A stretch of DNA of 64,000 bases from NCBI GenBank assembly GCA_903928965.1, contig CAIYSZ010000087.1, forward strand, positions 1-64,000. The letters are read 5' to 3'. The stretch comes from an uncultured Pseudomonadota bacterium (GTDB lineage: Bacteria > Pseudomonadota > Gammaproteobacteria > Methylococcales > Methylomonadaceae). The notes under the pieces were generated by a model that did no database searches, was not told the DNA's origin, and worked only from the letters and a program-made list of their open reading frames with translations. The translations under genes and the position numbers were made by a program. Numbering within the stretch: the first letter of the stretch is position 1; every line of letters starts with the position of its first letter. Of this stretch, positions 23,731 through 34,359 are shown piece by piece.

Positions 23731-24692
23731 TGCTCCGGCGACCAGAAAGTTCCTTCGGGCAGGCTAGGCGCCTTGCCGGTGAGCGTTGGGTCCAGTTCAT
23801 GGATGATGCGGTAAAGCGCGTCGGCGGCGGCCAATTGGGCCGGCGTCCATTGGTTTAAATGGCCTTGGCAATAGCTTTGTTTAATCGCGGCCGCGGTTGG
23901 GGCGTCCTCGGCTTCGGTCAGGGCGCGGATTTGCTCCCAGGCTTGCGGGTCGTTGCACAGTCGGCCGCGAGCGGCGGCGGCGGTTTCGATAAAGCTACGC
24001 AAGGTCGCGGCGTGTTGCCGCGCCCAACTTTGTTTGAATACGTAACCCAGGCTGGGCGTTTTTTCGGTGACGCCCAATTGGCTGACGATATCCTCGCCGC
24101 TCAGTAGCTTGCGGTAGCCTTGGGCTTCCAGGCGCGCGGCCGATTGCCAGTAGGTGAGCAAGGCGTCCAGCCTTTGTTCGGTCAGTTGTTGGCTTAACAG
24201 CGGCGGCGCGGCGTAAACCGGAACCACGGACTGGCGCAAGCCGAGGCCTCGTTTTTGGCCTAACGCTTGCAATAGCAGCCAGTTTTTGTCGCGTTCGCCG
24301 CCGGCGACGCCCAGTTTTTTTCCAGACAGGCCCGCAAGGTCGCGGATAGGGCTGGCGGCGGGTACGACCAGCGCCCCGCCGCCGCTGGAAAACGGATAAA
24401 AACTGTATTCAGCGTTTTCGGCGCGCATATTGGCGACCCAAAACCAATCGGCGACAATGACATCGACCGCGCCGCCCTGCAAGGCTATTCTACCGGCTTG
24501 CTGATTGGCCAGGGTGATGCTTTCCAGTTTAAATGGCGCGGTTTCGGTCAACCCCTGTTTTTGCATGGCGGCCAGTTCCCAGGCCAAGGTGCCGCCGGCC
24601 ATGACGCCTAAGCGTATCGAGGGCCTGTCGTCGGCGCGTATGGAAAAGCAGGCGATCAGTAAACTAGCGAATAAAAAAAGCAGGATGTTCAT
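23727..24692 (-). CDS. ABC importer periplasmic substrate-binding protein
   Basis: The protein of about 321 residues has a signal peptide (NILLFLFASLLIACFSIRA) and an NMT1/SsuA-like bilobal fold. Recognisable segments are IRLGVMAGGTLAWELAAMQKQGL, the hinge region GAVDVIVADWFWVANMRAENAEYSFYPFSSGGGALVV, and SGKKLGVAGGERDKNWLLLQAL. Such proteins deliver small organic anions, pyrimidines or similar ligands to the membrane transporter. The ATG at 24692 directly precedes the signal peptide; the track start is 63 bases further upstream and would add a Pro-rich tail. It is the first gene of the coupled operon. Confidence 0.83.
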   Translation of the reverse strand: MNILLFLFASLLIACFSIRADDRPSIRLGVMAGGTLAWELAAMQKQGLTETAPFKLESITLANQQAGRIALQGGAVDVIVADWFWVANMRAENAEYSFYPFSSGGGALVVPAASPIRDLAGLSGKKLGVAGGERDKNWLLLQALGQKRGLGLRQSVVPVYAAPPLLSQQLTEQRLDALLTYWQSAARLEAQGYRKLLSGEDIVSQLGVTEKTPSLGYVFKQSWARQHAATLRSFIETAAAARGRLCNDPQAWEQIRALTEAEDAPTAAAIKQSYCQGHLNQWTPAQLAAADALYRIIHELDPTLTGKAPSLPEGTFWSPEQ

Positions 24693-24844
24693 GCTGGGAA
24701 AGGTTTTAAGGGGATCAGGCGGTGTAAATGAAATAGGTTTGGGCAAGCGTGGCAAGGGACAGCTCAGGGTTGCGGTAAAAATAATTTTATCGCAATTTAA
24801 AGGGTTTTGCCGAATGACTGCCGGTCGGGCTGATACAATCAGGT

Positions 24845-25210
24845 TTAATAATGATATTTAACGTCGCACTCGCCGCCGACGCGACCGGTTAACGAGACTT
24901 CGGGTGCGGCGTTTTGCACCATGTTCATACCGCAATTCAAATCCACCGATTTACTTTTACGGCCTTCGGCGATCAGTTGTTGTTCTTCAGGGTTGCTAGC
25001 CGCGCGGGTTTGCCATTGGTTAGGGCTGTCGAGGGGGATTTGATTTGGCAGGGTCAAAATTAAGGGTTGCGAGGGCAAGGCCTTGGCCGGTTGGTCCGGG
25101 GCGGCGGAATCAGACTTGGCCGCGGCGGCGTGGAAGGCTATCAGGCAAAGCACGGCTACCGATGGTTTAATCGTTTTAATCAAACGTTGATGCATAAGGC
25201 ATAGATGCAC
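24845..25210 (-). CDS. Small secreted protein, unknown
   Basis: The 121-residue protein has a signal-like segment (IKPSVAVLCLIAFHAAAA) followed by a Pro/Gln-rich polar region. The short C-terminus has two Cys (NCGMNMVQNAAPEVSLTGRVGGECDVKYHY) that could form a disulfide. I do not recognise a domain. The GTG at 25210 is chosen because AGGAG lies six bases upstream; an ATG at 25195 is the alternative. It is separate from the ABC operon by about 150 bases and has no obvious partner. Confidence 0.55.
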   Translation of the reverse strand: MHLCLMHQRLIKTIKPSVAVLCLIAFHAAAAKSDSAAPDQPAKALPSQPLILTLPNQIPLDSPNQWQTRAASNPEEQQLIAEGRKSKSVDLNCGMNMVQNAAPEVSLTGRVGGECDVKYHY

Positions 25211-25700
25211 GATTTGCTCCTGCGTTTAAATCAGGTCCGCTTTTCTGACGGAATGCCGCAAATGAATTTTGGGCTGCTGCTCATATTCGCTATATTTGCA
25301 TGTTATGTTGAAAATTTCAAGTTTGGTTTGTAAAAATTTGTCGCCGCGGTCTGTCTGATTTTAATAAATGTTAGGTTGCGGACGATGATGAATTTGCGGG
25401 TTATTTAACGGAAATAAGGAATTTTATCGCCGGGTTCGTTGTCTAAAGGATGTAATATTGTGCTTTCGGCGCTAAAGTCAAACGTGTCGCGGCCGTCTCT
25501 GAATTTGTCGCGCGCCAAGTATATTTGTTGATTAGAATATGCTAAAACTTTCGCTCATGAAGGTGGCGGGTTGTGGTCGGGCGCGGGTGCAGCCACACTT
25601 TAGTCTAATTTTGAAGTACAATGTCCGGTTGCCGCTTTCGCTTTAAGTAAAGCCGATAAGTTTGGTTTGTGTTGTAACATGTTTTTTTAGGTTAATGTAA
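25211..25700. other. Intergenic region, no feature recognised
   Basis: This 490-base stretch separates the divergent secreted protein and the OlsF-like operon. It is AT-rich near both ends and must hold the promoters of both units. I see no gene, repeat or strong hairpin. Confidence 0.5.
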
Positions 25701-27434
25701 ATGATTGATGCTGAACGCATATTAAAAGAAACTTATCCTGGCGTAAAACTGGGTAAACATCAAAAACTGGCGGTCAGGGCGTTAAGAAAGTTGCTGCACG
25801 AGGATGATTTTAATACTGTAATCCAAAAAAACCAGCACTTGCGCGGCTTTGCTTTTCTAGATAAGTTATTGACTTATTTTAAATTTAACTATCAGGTCAG
25901 CAATAAGTCGTTCAATAATATTCCTGCCGAGGGACGTTTGATCGTGGTGGCCAACCATCCCATCGGCACTTTAGATGGGCTGGCGCTGGTTAAATTGATC
26001 CGTACCGTGCGGCCGGATGTACGCATTGTGGCGAACCGGGTGTTGTCCTACATGGAGCCCTTGCAAACGGTTTTTTTGCCGGTGGACGTGCTTTCCGAAC
26101 ATAAGGATTTAAAAAATACTTATAAGATTATGTTGGAAGCGTTGGAAAACGAAGAGGCGATCATTATATTTCCGGCCGGCGAAGTATCACGCATTACGCC
26201 TGCCGGCATACGCGACGGCAAGTGGCAGTCCGGTTTCGTAAAATTGGCGAAAAAATCACAAGCTCCGATTTTGCCAATCTACATAAAGGCCAAAAACTCC
26301 GCGCTGTTTTATAGCGCCTCAACCTTGTACAAGCCCTTGGGCACCATGTTGCTGGTCAAGGAGATGTTCAACAAAAAAAATCAGGAAATCAAATTTAAGG
26401 TGGGCGCGCCCATCCCTTTCTCCAGCATCGCCGATTCCACTGAAACCAACAAGCAACTTAGTCAACGTTTCCGTAGGCACGTATTGAATTTGGGTAAAAG
26501 GAACAAACCTTTGCTGTTCGATACCGTGGAGACGGTGGTGCATCCAACTGATGTCAAGGCGGTGAAAAAAGCATTGTTTCAAAGTCCGTTGCTGGGTGAG
26601 ACCGCCGACGGTAAAAAGATTTTTCTTTACGAATTTCAAGACGATTGTCCGGTGATGCAGGAAATCGCCCGTCTGCGCGAGTTGACCTTCCGTTCCGTTG
26701 AGGAGGGAACTGGCGAAGCGTTTGATTTGGATAAATTTGACGTTTACTACAGCCATATCGTGTTGTGGGACGATAACGATTTAGAGATCGTGGGTTCCTA
26801 CCGCTTGGGCGAGGGTGCGAAAATTGTGCGCGAATATGGCGTGGAGGGATTTTATACCCATACCTTGTTTGATTTGTCTGGCGAGTTTGCCAAGTTGCTG
26901 CCGCAATGCGTGGAATTGGGCCGCAGCTTTGTGCAACCCCGTTATTGGGGGCAGAACAGTTTGCACTATTTGTGGTATGGCATAGGCGCGTATTTGCGCG
27001 AGCATCCGGAAGTTAAGTTTTTATTCGGCCCAGTCAGCATGAGCAATGCCTATCCGCATTTGGCTAAGGAACTGATTGTTAGTTTTTATCAGCGTCAGTT
27101 TGGCGTGGAGCACCGCTTGACTCAGGCCCGCATACCGTTTGTGCAGTCTAAGGAAAGCCGCCAATTCGCCGAACTGGAATTCAGCGCCGATTATTCGACC
27201 AGTTATAAGCTGTTGAATAGCGAGTTGAGAAAAATGGGCGTCAAGGTGCCGGCCTTGTACAAGCAGTACGCGGAGTTGTGCGATGATAAAGGTTGCCGTT
27301 TCATAGACTTTAATGTCGATCCAGCGTTTAACAATTGCGTGGATAGTTTGATTTTGGTGGAGATCGACAAGATTTCGCCTAAAAAACGCCAGAGATATAT
27401 CGAGACGGTTTTAAGCGGCGATTCCGAATCATGA
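25701..27434 (+). CDS. OlsF-like bifunctional acyltransferase (PlsC-type plus GNAT/hemolysin-type)
   Basis: The 577-residue protein fuses two domains. The N-terminal half is a PlsC-type acyltransferase with VVANHPIGTLDG (the HX4D site, His86 and Asp92) and FPAGEVSRI. The C-terminal half (about 300-560) resembles the hemolysin/OlsB N-acyltransferase family: EIARLRELTFRSVEEGTG, DLEIVGSYRLG, VELGRSFVQPRYWG, LFGPVSMSNAYP. This layout matches OlsF, which makes ornithine lipids by N-acylating ornithine and then O-acylating the lyso-lipid. The amino-acid head group here is unproven. Its stop overlaps the next ATG (ATGA), coupling it to an M14 peptidase and a hydrolase. Confidence 0.8.
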   Translation: MIDAERILKETYPGVKLGKHQKLAVRALRKLLHEDDFNTVIQKNQHLRGFAFLDKLLTYFKFNYQVSNKSFNNIPAEGRLIVVANHPIGTLDGLALVKLIRTVRPDVRIVANRVLSYMEPLQTVFLPVDVLSEHKDLKNTYKIMLEALENEEAIIIFPAGEVSRITPAGIRDGKWQSGFVKLAKKSQAPILPIYIKAKNSALFYSASTLYKPLGTMLLVKEMFNKKNQEIKFKVGAPIPFSSIADSTETNKQLSQRFRRHVLNLGKRNKPLLFDTVETVVHPTDVKAVKKALFQSPLLGETADGKKIFLYEFQDDCPVMQEIARLRELTFRSVEEGTGEAFDLDKFDVYYSHIVLWDDNDLEIVGSYRLGEGAKIVREYGVEGFYTHTLFDLSGEFAKLLPQCVELGRSFVQPRYWGQNSLHYLWYGIGAYLREHPEVKFLFGPVSMSNAYPHLAKELIVSFYQRQFGVEHRLTQARIPFVQSKESRQFAELEFSADYSTSYKLLNSELRKMGVKVPALYKQYAELCDDKGCRFIDFNVDPAFNNCVDSLILVEIDKISPKKRQRYIETVLSGDSES

Positions 27435-28447
27435 CCCAAAATCCGTTTACGGAATTGGAGCAGCTGGAAAATCTAATCGGGCGTTTGGGAGGCCGCGCTC
27501 AGGTGGAGATTGTCGAGCGTATCCCTTATAACGACCACGAGTTTCCGATACATTGTATTGTGATGGGTTCCGCGGCCGCCGATGCGCCGGTGCTGGGTTA
27601 TTTCGGCGGCGTGCACGGTTTGGAGAAAATCGGCTCGGAAGTATTGCTGTCGTATTTGGATACTTTGCTGAACTTGCTGGATTGGGATGGCGATCTTATA
27701 CAGCGTCTGCAGCGGATGCGTTTGATTTTCATGCCCATCATTAATCCGGTAGGCGTGTATTACGGTTTGCGCAGCAACGGCAACGGCGTCGATTTAATGC
27801 GGAACGCGCCGGTGGAAGCGATGGAGTGTAATAAAATATATAGCGGCCATCGCTTGAGCAACCGTTTGCCTTGGTTTCGCGGCGATTCAGAGATTATGGA
27901 AAGAGAATCGGCGGCGTTGTGCCGGGTTATCCGGCAATATTTTTTTAACGCTCCGGTATCCATTGCGGTAGATTTGCATTCGGGTTTCGGTATTCAGGAC
28001 CGGCTTTGGTTTCCATATGCATCCAGCCGCAAGCCATTTCCGGCGCTGGCCGAAGCTTTGGCCTGGAAGCGCTTGTTTGACCGTTGTTATCCGCACCACT
28101 TTTACCGGATTGAGCCCATGAGTCAGGAGTATTTGATCAATGGCGATTTGTGGGATTATTTGTACGACGATTTCGTCAAGCAGCAAACCGAGGGGCAGGT
28201 TTTTTTGCCGTTAACGCTGGAAATGGGGTCCTGGATGTGGCTGCGAAAAAATCCCTTACATTTGTTTCAACGCTATGGATGGTTTCATCCGTTAAAGCCG
28301 CACCGTAAGCAGCGTATCCTGCGCCGGCATTTCACCCTATTTGATTTCTTGAGCCGTTGCGCTTTGTATCCCGAATCCTGGCAGTGTCCGACGGCCGAGA
28401 ATAGGCAGCGCCTCATGCAAGAAGCCTTGCAGCTTTGGTATGCTTGA
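27431..28447 (+). CDS. M14-family zinc carboxypeptidase or aspartoacylase-like protein
   Basis: The 338-residue protein has the zinc-binding pattern of M14 enzymes: GGVHGLEKIG (His62 and Glu65), DLHSGFG (His183), and a late Glu in TLEMGSW (Glu264) at the place of the catalytic base. INPVGVYYGLRSNGNGVDLMRN is the substrate-pocket segment. The family removes C-terminal amino acids or acyl groups from amino acids. There is no signal peptide, so it is cytoplasmic. It overlaps the OlsF-like gene by four bases and the alpha/beta hydrolase by eight, so all three likely act on related molecules, possibly acyl amino acids. That link is an inference. Confidence 0.75.
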   Translation: MTQNPFTELEQLENLIGRLGGRAQVEIVERIPYNDHEFPIHCIVMGSAAADAPVLGYFGGVHGLEKIGSEVLLSYLDTLLNLLDWDGDLIQRLQRMRLIFMPIINPVGVYYGLRSNGNGVDLMRNAPVEAMECNKIYSGHRLSNRLPWFRGDSEIMERESAALCRVIRQYFFNAPVSIAVDLHSGFGIQDRLWFPYASSRKPFPALAEALAWKRLFDRCYPHHFYRIEPMSQEYLINGDLWDYLYDDFVKQQTEGQVFLPLTLEMGSWMWLRKNPLHLFQRYGWFHPLKPHRKQRILRRHFTLFDFLSRCALYPESWQCPTAENRQRLMQEALQLWYA

Positions 28448-29192
28448 GGCGGATTGGCTCTTACTGCGAGGTTTGGCCAGGGAAGCCGCTCATTGGGGTG
28501 ATTTTCCGGAACAGCTAAGAGTCCGGTTTCCGGGCGTCGCGGTGCATACTCTGGACTTACCGGGGGCTGGCGACTATTATGCGGATAAAAGCCCGGCCAG
28601 TTTGACCGGCATTATGCGGCAAGTGCGTGAGGAAGGCCGTAGGTTGAATCTATCCGCGCCGCCGCGGCTTTTGGCCTTATCTCTGGGCGGGATGGTGGCA
28701 TGGGAGTGGATGTTAAACTATCCGGATGAAATTAGCGGCGCGGTTTTGATAAATACCAGTTTACCTAGTGTGAGTCCATTTTATCGGCGCTTGCGTTGGC
28801 AAAGCTATGCGCGCTTAGCGGCGATTATAGCGGAGGACGATGTTTACCGGCGGGAGTTGGCGATCATTCGTTTGGTTTGCAACCGGCGGGACCTTGATTC
28901 CGAGCTGGCGGCAAAATGGCATGAAATTCAGTGCGTGCGTCCGGTAAATCATGCCAACTTATTTAGACAATTAAAGGCGGCCGCTAGCTATCGCCCAAGT
29001 GATAGCGTGCCGCGGCAGCCGGTATTACTGTTAAATAGCCTGGGAGACCGTTTAGTTTCGCCGCTTTGCTCCAGGCGAATTGCCGAGCGGTATGGATTTT
29101 TTTTAAAAACCCATCCATGGGCAGGCCACGACTTAGTGATTGATGATAGCGAATGGTTGCTCAATCAATTGAAAATCTGGGCCGTTCCGTAA
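28440..29192 (+). CDS. Alpha/beta hydrolase
   Basis: The 250-residue protein has an alpha/beta-hydrolase fold: WLLLRGLAREAAHWGDF, the oxyanion region HTLDLPGAGDY, nucleophile Ser81 in ALSLGGMVAWEW, NSLGDRLVS with the likely acid Asp, and catalytic His in WAGHDLVIDD. It belongs with small esterases or acyl-transfer hydrolases; no substrate can be named. Its ATG lies inside the end of the M14 gene, so translation is coupled. It is the third gene of the lipid-like operon. Confidence 0.82.
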   Translation: MLEADWLLLRGLAREAAHWGDFPEQLRVRFPGVAVHTLDLPGAGDYYADKSPASLTGIMRQVREEGRRLNLSAPPRLLALSLGGMVAWEWMLNYPDEISGAVLINTSLPSVSPFYRRLRWQSYARLAAIIAEDDVYRRELAIIRLVCNRRDLDSELAAKWHEIQCVRPVNHANLFRQLKAAASYRPSDSVPRQPVLLLNSLGDRLVSPLCSRRIAERYGFFLKTHPWAGHDLVIDDSEWLLNQLKIWAVP

Positions 29193-29196
29193 GAAA

Positions 29197-29514
29197 TTAT
29201 TTAATTTCAAATTCGTTTTTATCACGACCGGAAGCAATCAGTTCTTGCATCCATTTCGGCGCTAAACCGCGGCCTGACCAGGTTTGCAGAGGGTCGGACG
29301 GGTTGCGGTATCTTGGAGCGACCTTAATGTTTTTACGATCAAAAAGTTTGTCGGCTTCGTGAATGTCTACGGTCGCATTGATCGAAGCGGCCAAATCTTT
29401 AATTTGAGCAATGACTTCCTTACGTTTGGAAGTAAGTCTCTCTTTCAGTGCTTTCTCAGCTTTATCGATAACTTCTTGTAATTCAGCCTCGGTTAATGAT
29501 GTTAAGTCTGTCAT
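29197..29514 (-). CDS. H-NS family DNA-binding protein
   Basis: The 105-residue protein has an N-terminal helical coiled region (LTEAELQEVIDKAEKALKERLTSKRKEVIAQIKDLAAS) for oligomerisation. The C-terminal H-NS DNA-binding motif is KVAPRYRNPSDPLQTWSGRGLAPKWMQELIASG. H-NS proteins bind curved AT-rich DNA and silence horizontally acquired genes. Length and motif spacing are normal. It is convergent with the hydrolase gene, four bases away, and has its own upstream region of about 700 bases. Confidence 0.9.
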   Translation of the reverse strand: MTDLTSLTEAELQEVIDKAEKALKERLTSKRKEVIAQIKDLAASINATVDIHEADKLFDRKNIKVAPRYRNPSDPLQTWSGRGLAPKWMQELIASGRDKNEFEIK

Positions 29515-30302
29515 GATTTCCTCTTGAGTTTATGGACGGAAATAATTCTACCATTAAACTTAAAAAATGCAAATTTGATTAACTATTTTTTTGTAATGCT
29601 CCATTTCAAGCATTCTAAATCCGTGCAATTGGTCTGCATTGCGGCTTCAGGTTGGTCGTGTGTCCATAAACTACGTTGCATATAGGAAGATTCAGATTTG
29701 TATTTTTACAATGTACCGCGCCAGTAAAGCCAATCGGTGAAATGATCTGAGTTTGAACTGAGTGGCGATTATTGGTTAGCGTACAGGTATTTTTTTTATG
29801 CCTCCGATAGTAATCAGCCTTTTGGGCGGTAGGGATTACATCACTCGACATAAAAATGAGAGCAGCACTTAGACGTGCGTTTCATAGGGTTTAGCTAAAG
29901 TCGGGCGTCTGGGATAAGTTGATTTTCATATAAATCTTGTTGTTTTTATGCAGTGATTTGCCGGGGGCGTTCGGTCGGCGGCGAATGTTGTTTATAAATC
30001 GTCCTTTAGAAGGGTAATCATCTTTATTTGAATATTGTTGAGCGAAAATAGTTCCGGTATATGTTAGGAGCGATAACCCAAGCCGTGACGCAACGGTTTT
30101 TAACGCCGGAAACGGATTCGCGGCGCTCTTGCCGGAACCTAGAATGGAACAATCCGATTGACCGGAACGCTGAGGGCCGCGAACGCCGCCGGGGCTGGCG
30201 CATGACGGCTTCGGCGGGCTGGAACCGATGATTAAGCGCTTGCCACTACGGCGTTTTAGCAATACTATATTGATTCACACGGTTATCAAGATGGTTGATG
30301 GG
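29515..30302. other. Intergenic region between hns-like gene and sucA
   Basis: This stretch of nearly 800 bases carries promoters for the divergent H-NS gene and sucA. Track ORFs on the minus strand here (78 and 123 residues) have no recognisable sequence features and look spurious. The first 300 bases are AT-rich, as expected for H-NS autoregulation, but I can define no site. Confidence 0.45.
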
Positions 30303-33137
30303 ATGAGTAGTTTGCGGGATTTAAAAGATTCATCCGCGTTGTACGGCGCCAATGCGGATTATCTTGAATACCTTTATGAACAATACCTTAGCGATCCCGA
30401 TGCGATAACGGAAAGTTGGCGCCTACGCTTTGAGGGCATTCATGGCGGGTCGCGCGAGGATACGCCGCATAGCGTGATCGTGGAGCGATTCGAGAAACTG
30501 GCCAAGGCCGAGCCAGGCCGCTTGGCGCGGATGCAAGGATTTACCGAACAAAGCGTCAAAAAGCAATCGGCGGTGGCGCGGTTGATCAATCAATACCGGG
30601 TCAAGGGCCATCAAATCGCCGAAAATAATCCCTTGGGCCGCAACACCAGTTTGCCGGCTGATCTGGAACCCATATATTATGGTTTGACGGAAGCCGATAT
30701 GAGCACGGTGTTCGACACCGGCGGTTTATGCGGCGTGGAACGCATGCCTTTGCGCGACATTTTGCGCGCTTTGCAAAGAATTTATTGCGGCAGCGTCGGC
30801 AGTGAATTCATGCATATTGTGGATTCGGAGTCCAAGTGCTGGATTAAGAGCAAACTCGAAGGGGCGCGCACCGATTACGCCAGTCATCCGGAAAAACGTC
30901 TTTGGCTATTAAAGTTGTTAATCTCGGCCGAAAGCCTGGAACGCTTTTTACATCGTAAGTACGTCGGCCAAAAACGATTTTCGCTGGAGGGAAGCGAATC
31001 GCTGATCTTAATTCTGGACGAGATTATTCAGCGCGCCGGCGAGCGTAAGGTGCGTGAAGTAGTCTTGGGCATGGCGCACCGCGGTCGCCTGAACGTGCTG
31101 GTGAATATCCTGGGCAAAAGTCCGGCGGCGCTGTTCGGCGAGTTCGAGGGCACGCATACCTCCATTCCGGGAGCGATTACCGGCGACGTGAAGTACCATA
31201 TGGGGTTCTCGTCGAATATTTCTACTCCGGGCGGTCCTATTCATTTGACCTTGGCTTTTAATCCCTCGCATTTGGAAATTATTAATCCGGTGGTCGAGGG
31301 CTCGGTGAAGGCGCGGCAGGACAGACATGGCGAAAACGGCGCGGACGCTATCGTGCCGGTGCTGATTCACGGCGATGCCTCGTTCGCCGGCCAAGGCATT
31401 GTCATGGAAACCTTAAACATGTCGGAGACCAGGGCGTTTAATACCGGCGGCACCGTGCATATCGTGATTAATAACCAGATTGGTTTTACCACCAGCAATC
31501 CGTTCGACGCCCGTTCAACCTTGTATTGCACCGACGTGGCGAATATGGTGCAAGCGCCGGTATTTCACGTCAACGGCGACGATCCGGAAGCCGTGGCCTA
31601 CATTACCCGCATCGCGTTGGATTACCGCATGAAATTCAATAAGGACGTGGTAATCGATATGATTTGTTATCGGCGCTTGGGGCATAACGAAGCCGACGAG
31701 CCGGCGGCGACGCAACCGATGATGTACAAAAAAATTCACGCCTTGCCTGGGGTGCGGCAAATTTACGCGCAAAAATTGCAGGCCGAAGGCGTCATAAACG
31801 CCCAGCAAGTCACGGTGATGGAACAGACCTATTTGCAATTGCTGCATGAAGGTAAAGTCGTGTCCCGCCCCATCATCGAAAATAAAAATTACTCTTATTC
31901 ATCGCGTTGGAATAAATATCTCAACAAGAATTGGGACGTTCAGACGGATACGGCGGTTAGTCTGGAGCGAATTCAATTTTGCGGCGAACGGTTGCTGGAT
32001 TTGCCTTCCGGTTTTGAATTGCATCCGCAAGTGGCCAAGGTCATGGAGGCGCGCCGCAAAATGACAGCCGGCGAGCAGCCGTTGGATTGGGGGTTCGCGG
32101 AGAATCTTGCCTACGCGACCTTGCTTTTAGAAGGGTTTGATTTGCGTTTGACCGGGCAGGATATCGGGCGCGGCACTTTTTCACATCGGCATGCGATATT
32201 GTTGAATCAATTGAATGGCGATAACTATATTCCTTTGCAGTTTTTGAGCCCGGATCAGGCGCGGCCGTATATTTATAATTCCTTGCTGTCCGAGGCCGGG
32301 GTGTTGGGCTTTGAATACGGATACAGTTCCACCATGCCGGATAAGTTGGTGATTTGGGAGGCGCAATTCGGCGATTTCGCCAATGGCGCGCAAGTGGTGA
32401 TTGATCAATTCATCAGTTCCGGCGAAACTAAGTGGGGTAAACTTAGCGGTTTGGTCATGCTGTTGCCGCATGGATTGGAAGGACAAGGGCCGGAGCATTC
32501 CTCCGCGCGTCTGGAACGGTTTTTACAATTGTGCGCCGATCAAAACATGCAAGTATGCGTGCCCACCACGCCGGCGCAAATTTTCCATTTATTGCGCCGG
32601 CAAATGTTGCGCGAATATCGTAAGCCGCTGATCGTTATGAGCCCGAAAAGCTTGTTGCGGCATAGATTGGCGGTGTCCAGCCTGAATGATCTGACCGGAG
32701 GCGAATTCCAGGCGGTGATCGGCGAAATTGATGTTATAGCTCCGGAACGGGTGGAGCGAGTGGTGTTATGCAGCGGCAAGGTGTATTTCGATTTGCTGGA
32801 GGCGAGGCGGCAAGAGCAATTGGAGCATATCGCCATTATCCGCATCGAGCAGTTGTATCCGTTTCCGGCGCGGCAATTCAAGGCCGAATTGGCAAAATAT
32901 CCGAGCGTCAAACTGCTGGTGTGGTGCCAGGAGGAGCCTGAAAATCAGGGCGCTTGGTTTCAAAGCCGGCATTTTTTTCACAAGCATTGTGAATGGAAAG
33001 TGCCTATAGTATATGCTGGCCGTCCTGCTTCCGCCGCGCCCGCGGTCGGCAGCTATAAAACGCATTTGTTGGAACAAAAAGCCGTGGTGCAAGCAGCCTT
33101 GCATTCCGGGATGGAAGGAAATGATTATGAATTTTGA
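30303..33137 (+). CDS. sucA: 2-oxoglutarate dehydrogenase E1 component
   Basis: SucA decarboxylates 2-oxoglutarate in the TCA cycle with thiamine diphosphate. The protein of about 944 residues has the N-terminal helix ([20 protein letters not shown]), the cofactor and active-site regions [26 protein letters not shown] and [15 protein letters not shown], and a C-terminal transketolase-like half ([17 protein letters not shown]). Length is normal for OGDH E1. The track adds about 25 residues from a start at 30228; ATG 30303 gives the usual N-terminus and ATG 30291 is an alternative. It overlaps sucB by 11 bases. No lpd gene is adjacent, so E3 must be encoded elsewhere. Confidence 0.93.
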   Translation: MSSLRDLKDSSALYGANADYLEYLYEQYLSDPDAITESWRLRFEGIHGGSREDTPHSVIVERFEKLAKAEPGRLARMQGFTEQSVKKQSAVARLINQYRVKGHQIAENNPLGRNTSLPADLEPIYYGLTEADMSTVFDTGGLCGVERMPLRDILRALQRIYCGSVGSEFMHIVDSESKCWIKSKLEGARTDYASHPEKRLWLLKLLISAESLERFLHRKYVGQKRFSLEGSESLILILDEIIQRAGERKVREVVLGMAHRGRLNVLVNILGKSPAALFGEFEGTHTSIPGAITGDVKYHMGFSSNISTPGGPIHLTLAFNPSHLEIINPVVEGSVKARQDRHGENGADAIVPVLIHGDASFAGQGIVMETLNMSETRAFNTGGTVHIVINNQIGFTTSNPFDARSTLYCTDVANMVQAPVFHVNGDDPEAVAYITRIALDYRMKFNKDVVIDMICYRRLGHNEADEPAATQPMMYKKIHALPGVRQIYAQKLQAEGVINAQQVTVMEQTYLQLLHEGKVVSRPIIENKNYSYSSRWNKYLNKNWDVQTDTAVSLERIQFCGERLLDLPSGFELHPQVAKVMEARRKMTAGEQPLDWGFAENLAYATLLLEGFDLRLTGQDIGRGTFSHRHAILLNQLNGDNYIPLQFLSPDQARPYIYNSLLSEAGVLGFEYGYSSTMPDKLVIWEAQFGDFANGAQVVIDQFISSGETKWGKLSGLVMLLPHGLEGQGPEHSSARLERFLQLCADQNMQVCVPTTPAQIFHLLRRQMLREYRKPLIVMSPKSLLRHRLAVSSLNDLTGGEFQAVIGEIDVIAPERVERVVLCSGKVYFDLLEARRQEQLEHIAIIRIEQLYPFPARQFKAELAKYPSVKLLVWCQEEPENQGAWFQSRHFFHKHCEWKVPIVYAGRPASAAPAVGSYKTHLLEQKAVVQAALHSGMEGNDYEF

Positions 33138-34338
33138 AATCCTAGCGCCGGTATTGCCGGAATCTGTCAGCGACGCCACCTTGGTGCTATGGCATAAGCA
33201 GCCCGGTGAAAAAGTGGCGGAAGGCGAGAACTTGGCTGATTTGGAAACCGATAAGATTATTTTAGAAGTTCCCGCGCCCAGAGCCGGAGTTTTAAAGGAT
33301 ATTTTAAAATTCGGCGGCGATACGGTATTGGGCGGAGAAATTATAGCCTTGCTCGAATCTGATGAAACCGCCGCGGCCCAATCTTCCCCGGCTGAGGATG
33401 CGGTCGCCGCCGCGCCGTCTTTGAGTCCGGGTGTGCGGCGTCTGGTGGCGGAAACAGAGGTCGACGCCGGCGCGATTAACGGTTCCGGCAAGCATGGGCG
33501 GATTTTGAAAAGCGACGTGATTGAGTATTTGCAAACCCAGGCCGAGCAGCAACCCGCCGTGCCCGCGGCGAGGCCGGCTCCGGTTGCCGTGGACCTTCCC
33601 GCGCCTTCGGCTGCCGCGGTTTCCGCCATTGCCAGCTTGCGACCCGAGCAACGGGTGCCGATGACCAGACTGCGGGCCAAGATTGCCGAGCGTTTACTGC
33701 AAGCGCAGCAGAATGCGGCGATGCTGACCACGTTTAATGAAGTCAATTTGAAGGCCGTGATTGAATTGCGCAATCAATACAAAGCCCGCTTCGAGGAAAA
33801 ACACGCTATTAAATTGGGGTTTATGTCGTTCTTCGTGAAGGCCGCCATCGAAGCCTTGAAACGCTATCCGGCTATCAATGCTTCAATTGACGGCAACGAT
33901 ATTATTTACCATGGTTATTACGATATCGGCATCGCCGTGTCCACTCAACGCGGCCTGATTGTGCCGATTTTGCGCGACGCCGACCAATTGGATTTCGCCG
34001 GCATCGAAAAAGGCATTGCCGATTTTAGCCAAAAGGCGAAAAAAGGATCGATTAGCGTCGAGGATTTAAGCGGCGGTACTTTCACCATTACCAATGGCGG
34101 TATTTTCGGCTCCATGCTGTCCACGCCGATTTTAAATCCGCCGCAAAGTGCGATCTTAGGCATGCACGCCATCAAGGACCGGCCGGTGGTGGAAAACGGA
34201 GAAATCGTGATTCGGCCCATTATGTATTTGGCTTTGTCCTATGATCACCGCTTGGTGGACGGCAAGGATGCGGTTCAATTCCTAGGCCTGATCAAGGAAT
34301 GCCTGGAAGCGCCGGCGCATTTATTGTTAAATATTTAG
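33127..34338 (+). CDS. sucB: Dihydrolipoyl succinyltransferase, E2 of the 2-oxoglutarate dehydrogenase complex
   Basis: The 403-residue protein has a lipoyl domain with the target Lys43 in [13 protein letters not shown], and a peripheral-subunit-binding domain ([36 protein letters not shown]). The catalytic core carries the motif [16 protein letters not shown], with the active-site His and Asp. A Pro/Ala-rich linker separates the domains. AAGGA seven bases before the ATG at 33127 fixes the start within the end of sucA. It transfers the succinyl group to CoA. Confidence 0.93.
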   Translation: MNFEILAPVLPESVSDATLVLWHKQPGEKVAEGENLADLETDKIILEVPAPRAGVLKDILKFGGDTVLGGEIIALLESDETAAAQSSPAEDAVAAAPSLSPGVRRLVAETEVDAGAINGSGKHGRILKSDVIEYLQTQAEQQPAVPAARPAPVAVDLPAPSAAAVSAIASLRPEQRVPMTRLRAKIAERLLQAQQNAAMLTTFNEVNLKAVIELRNQYKARFEEKHAIKLGFMSFFVKAAIEALKRYPAINASIDGNDIIYHGYYDIGIAVSTQRGLIVPILRDADQLDFAGIEKGIADFSQKAKKGSISVEDLSGGTFTITNGGIFGSMLSTPILNPPQSAILGMHAIKDRPVVENGEIVIRPIMYLALSYDHRLVDGKDAVQFLGLIKECLEAPAHLLLNI

Positions 34339-34359
34339 TCAGAGCCCCAATCCGGAATC

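Noticed and set aside
29615-30262. Minus-strand ORFs between the H-NS gene and sucA
   Set aside because: Composition and lack of any recognisable motif or ribosome binding site suggest non-coding frames.
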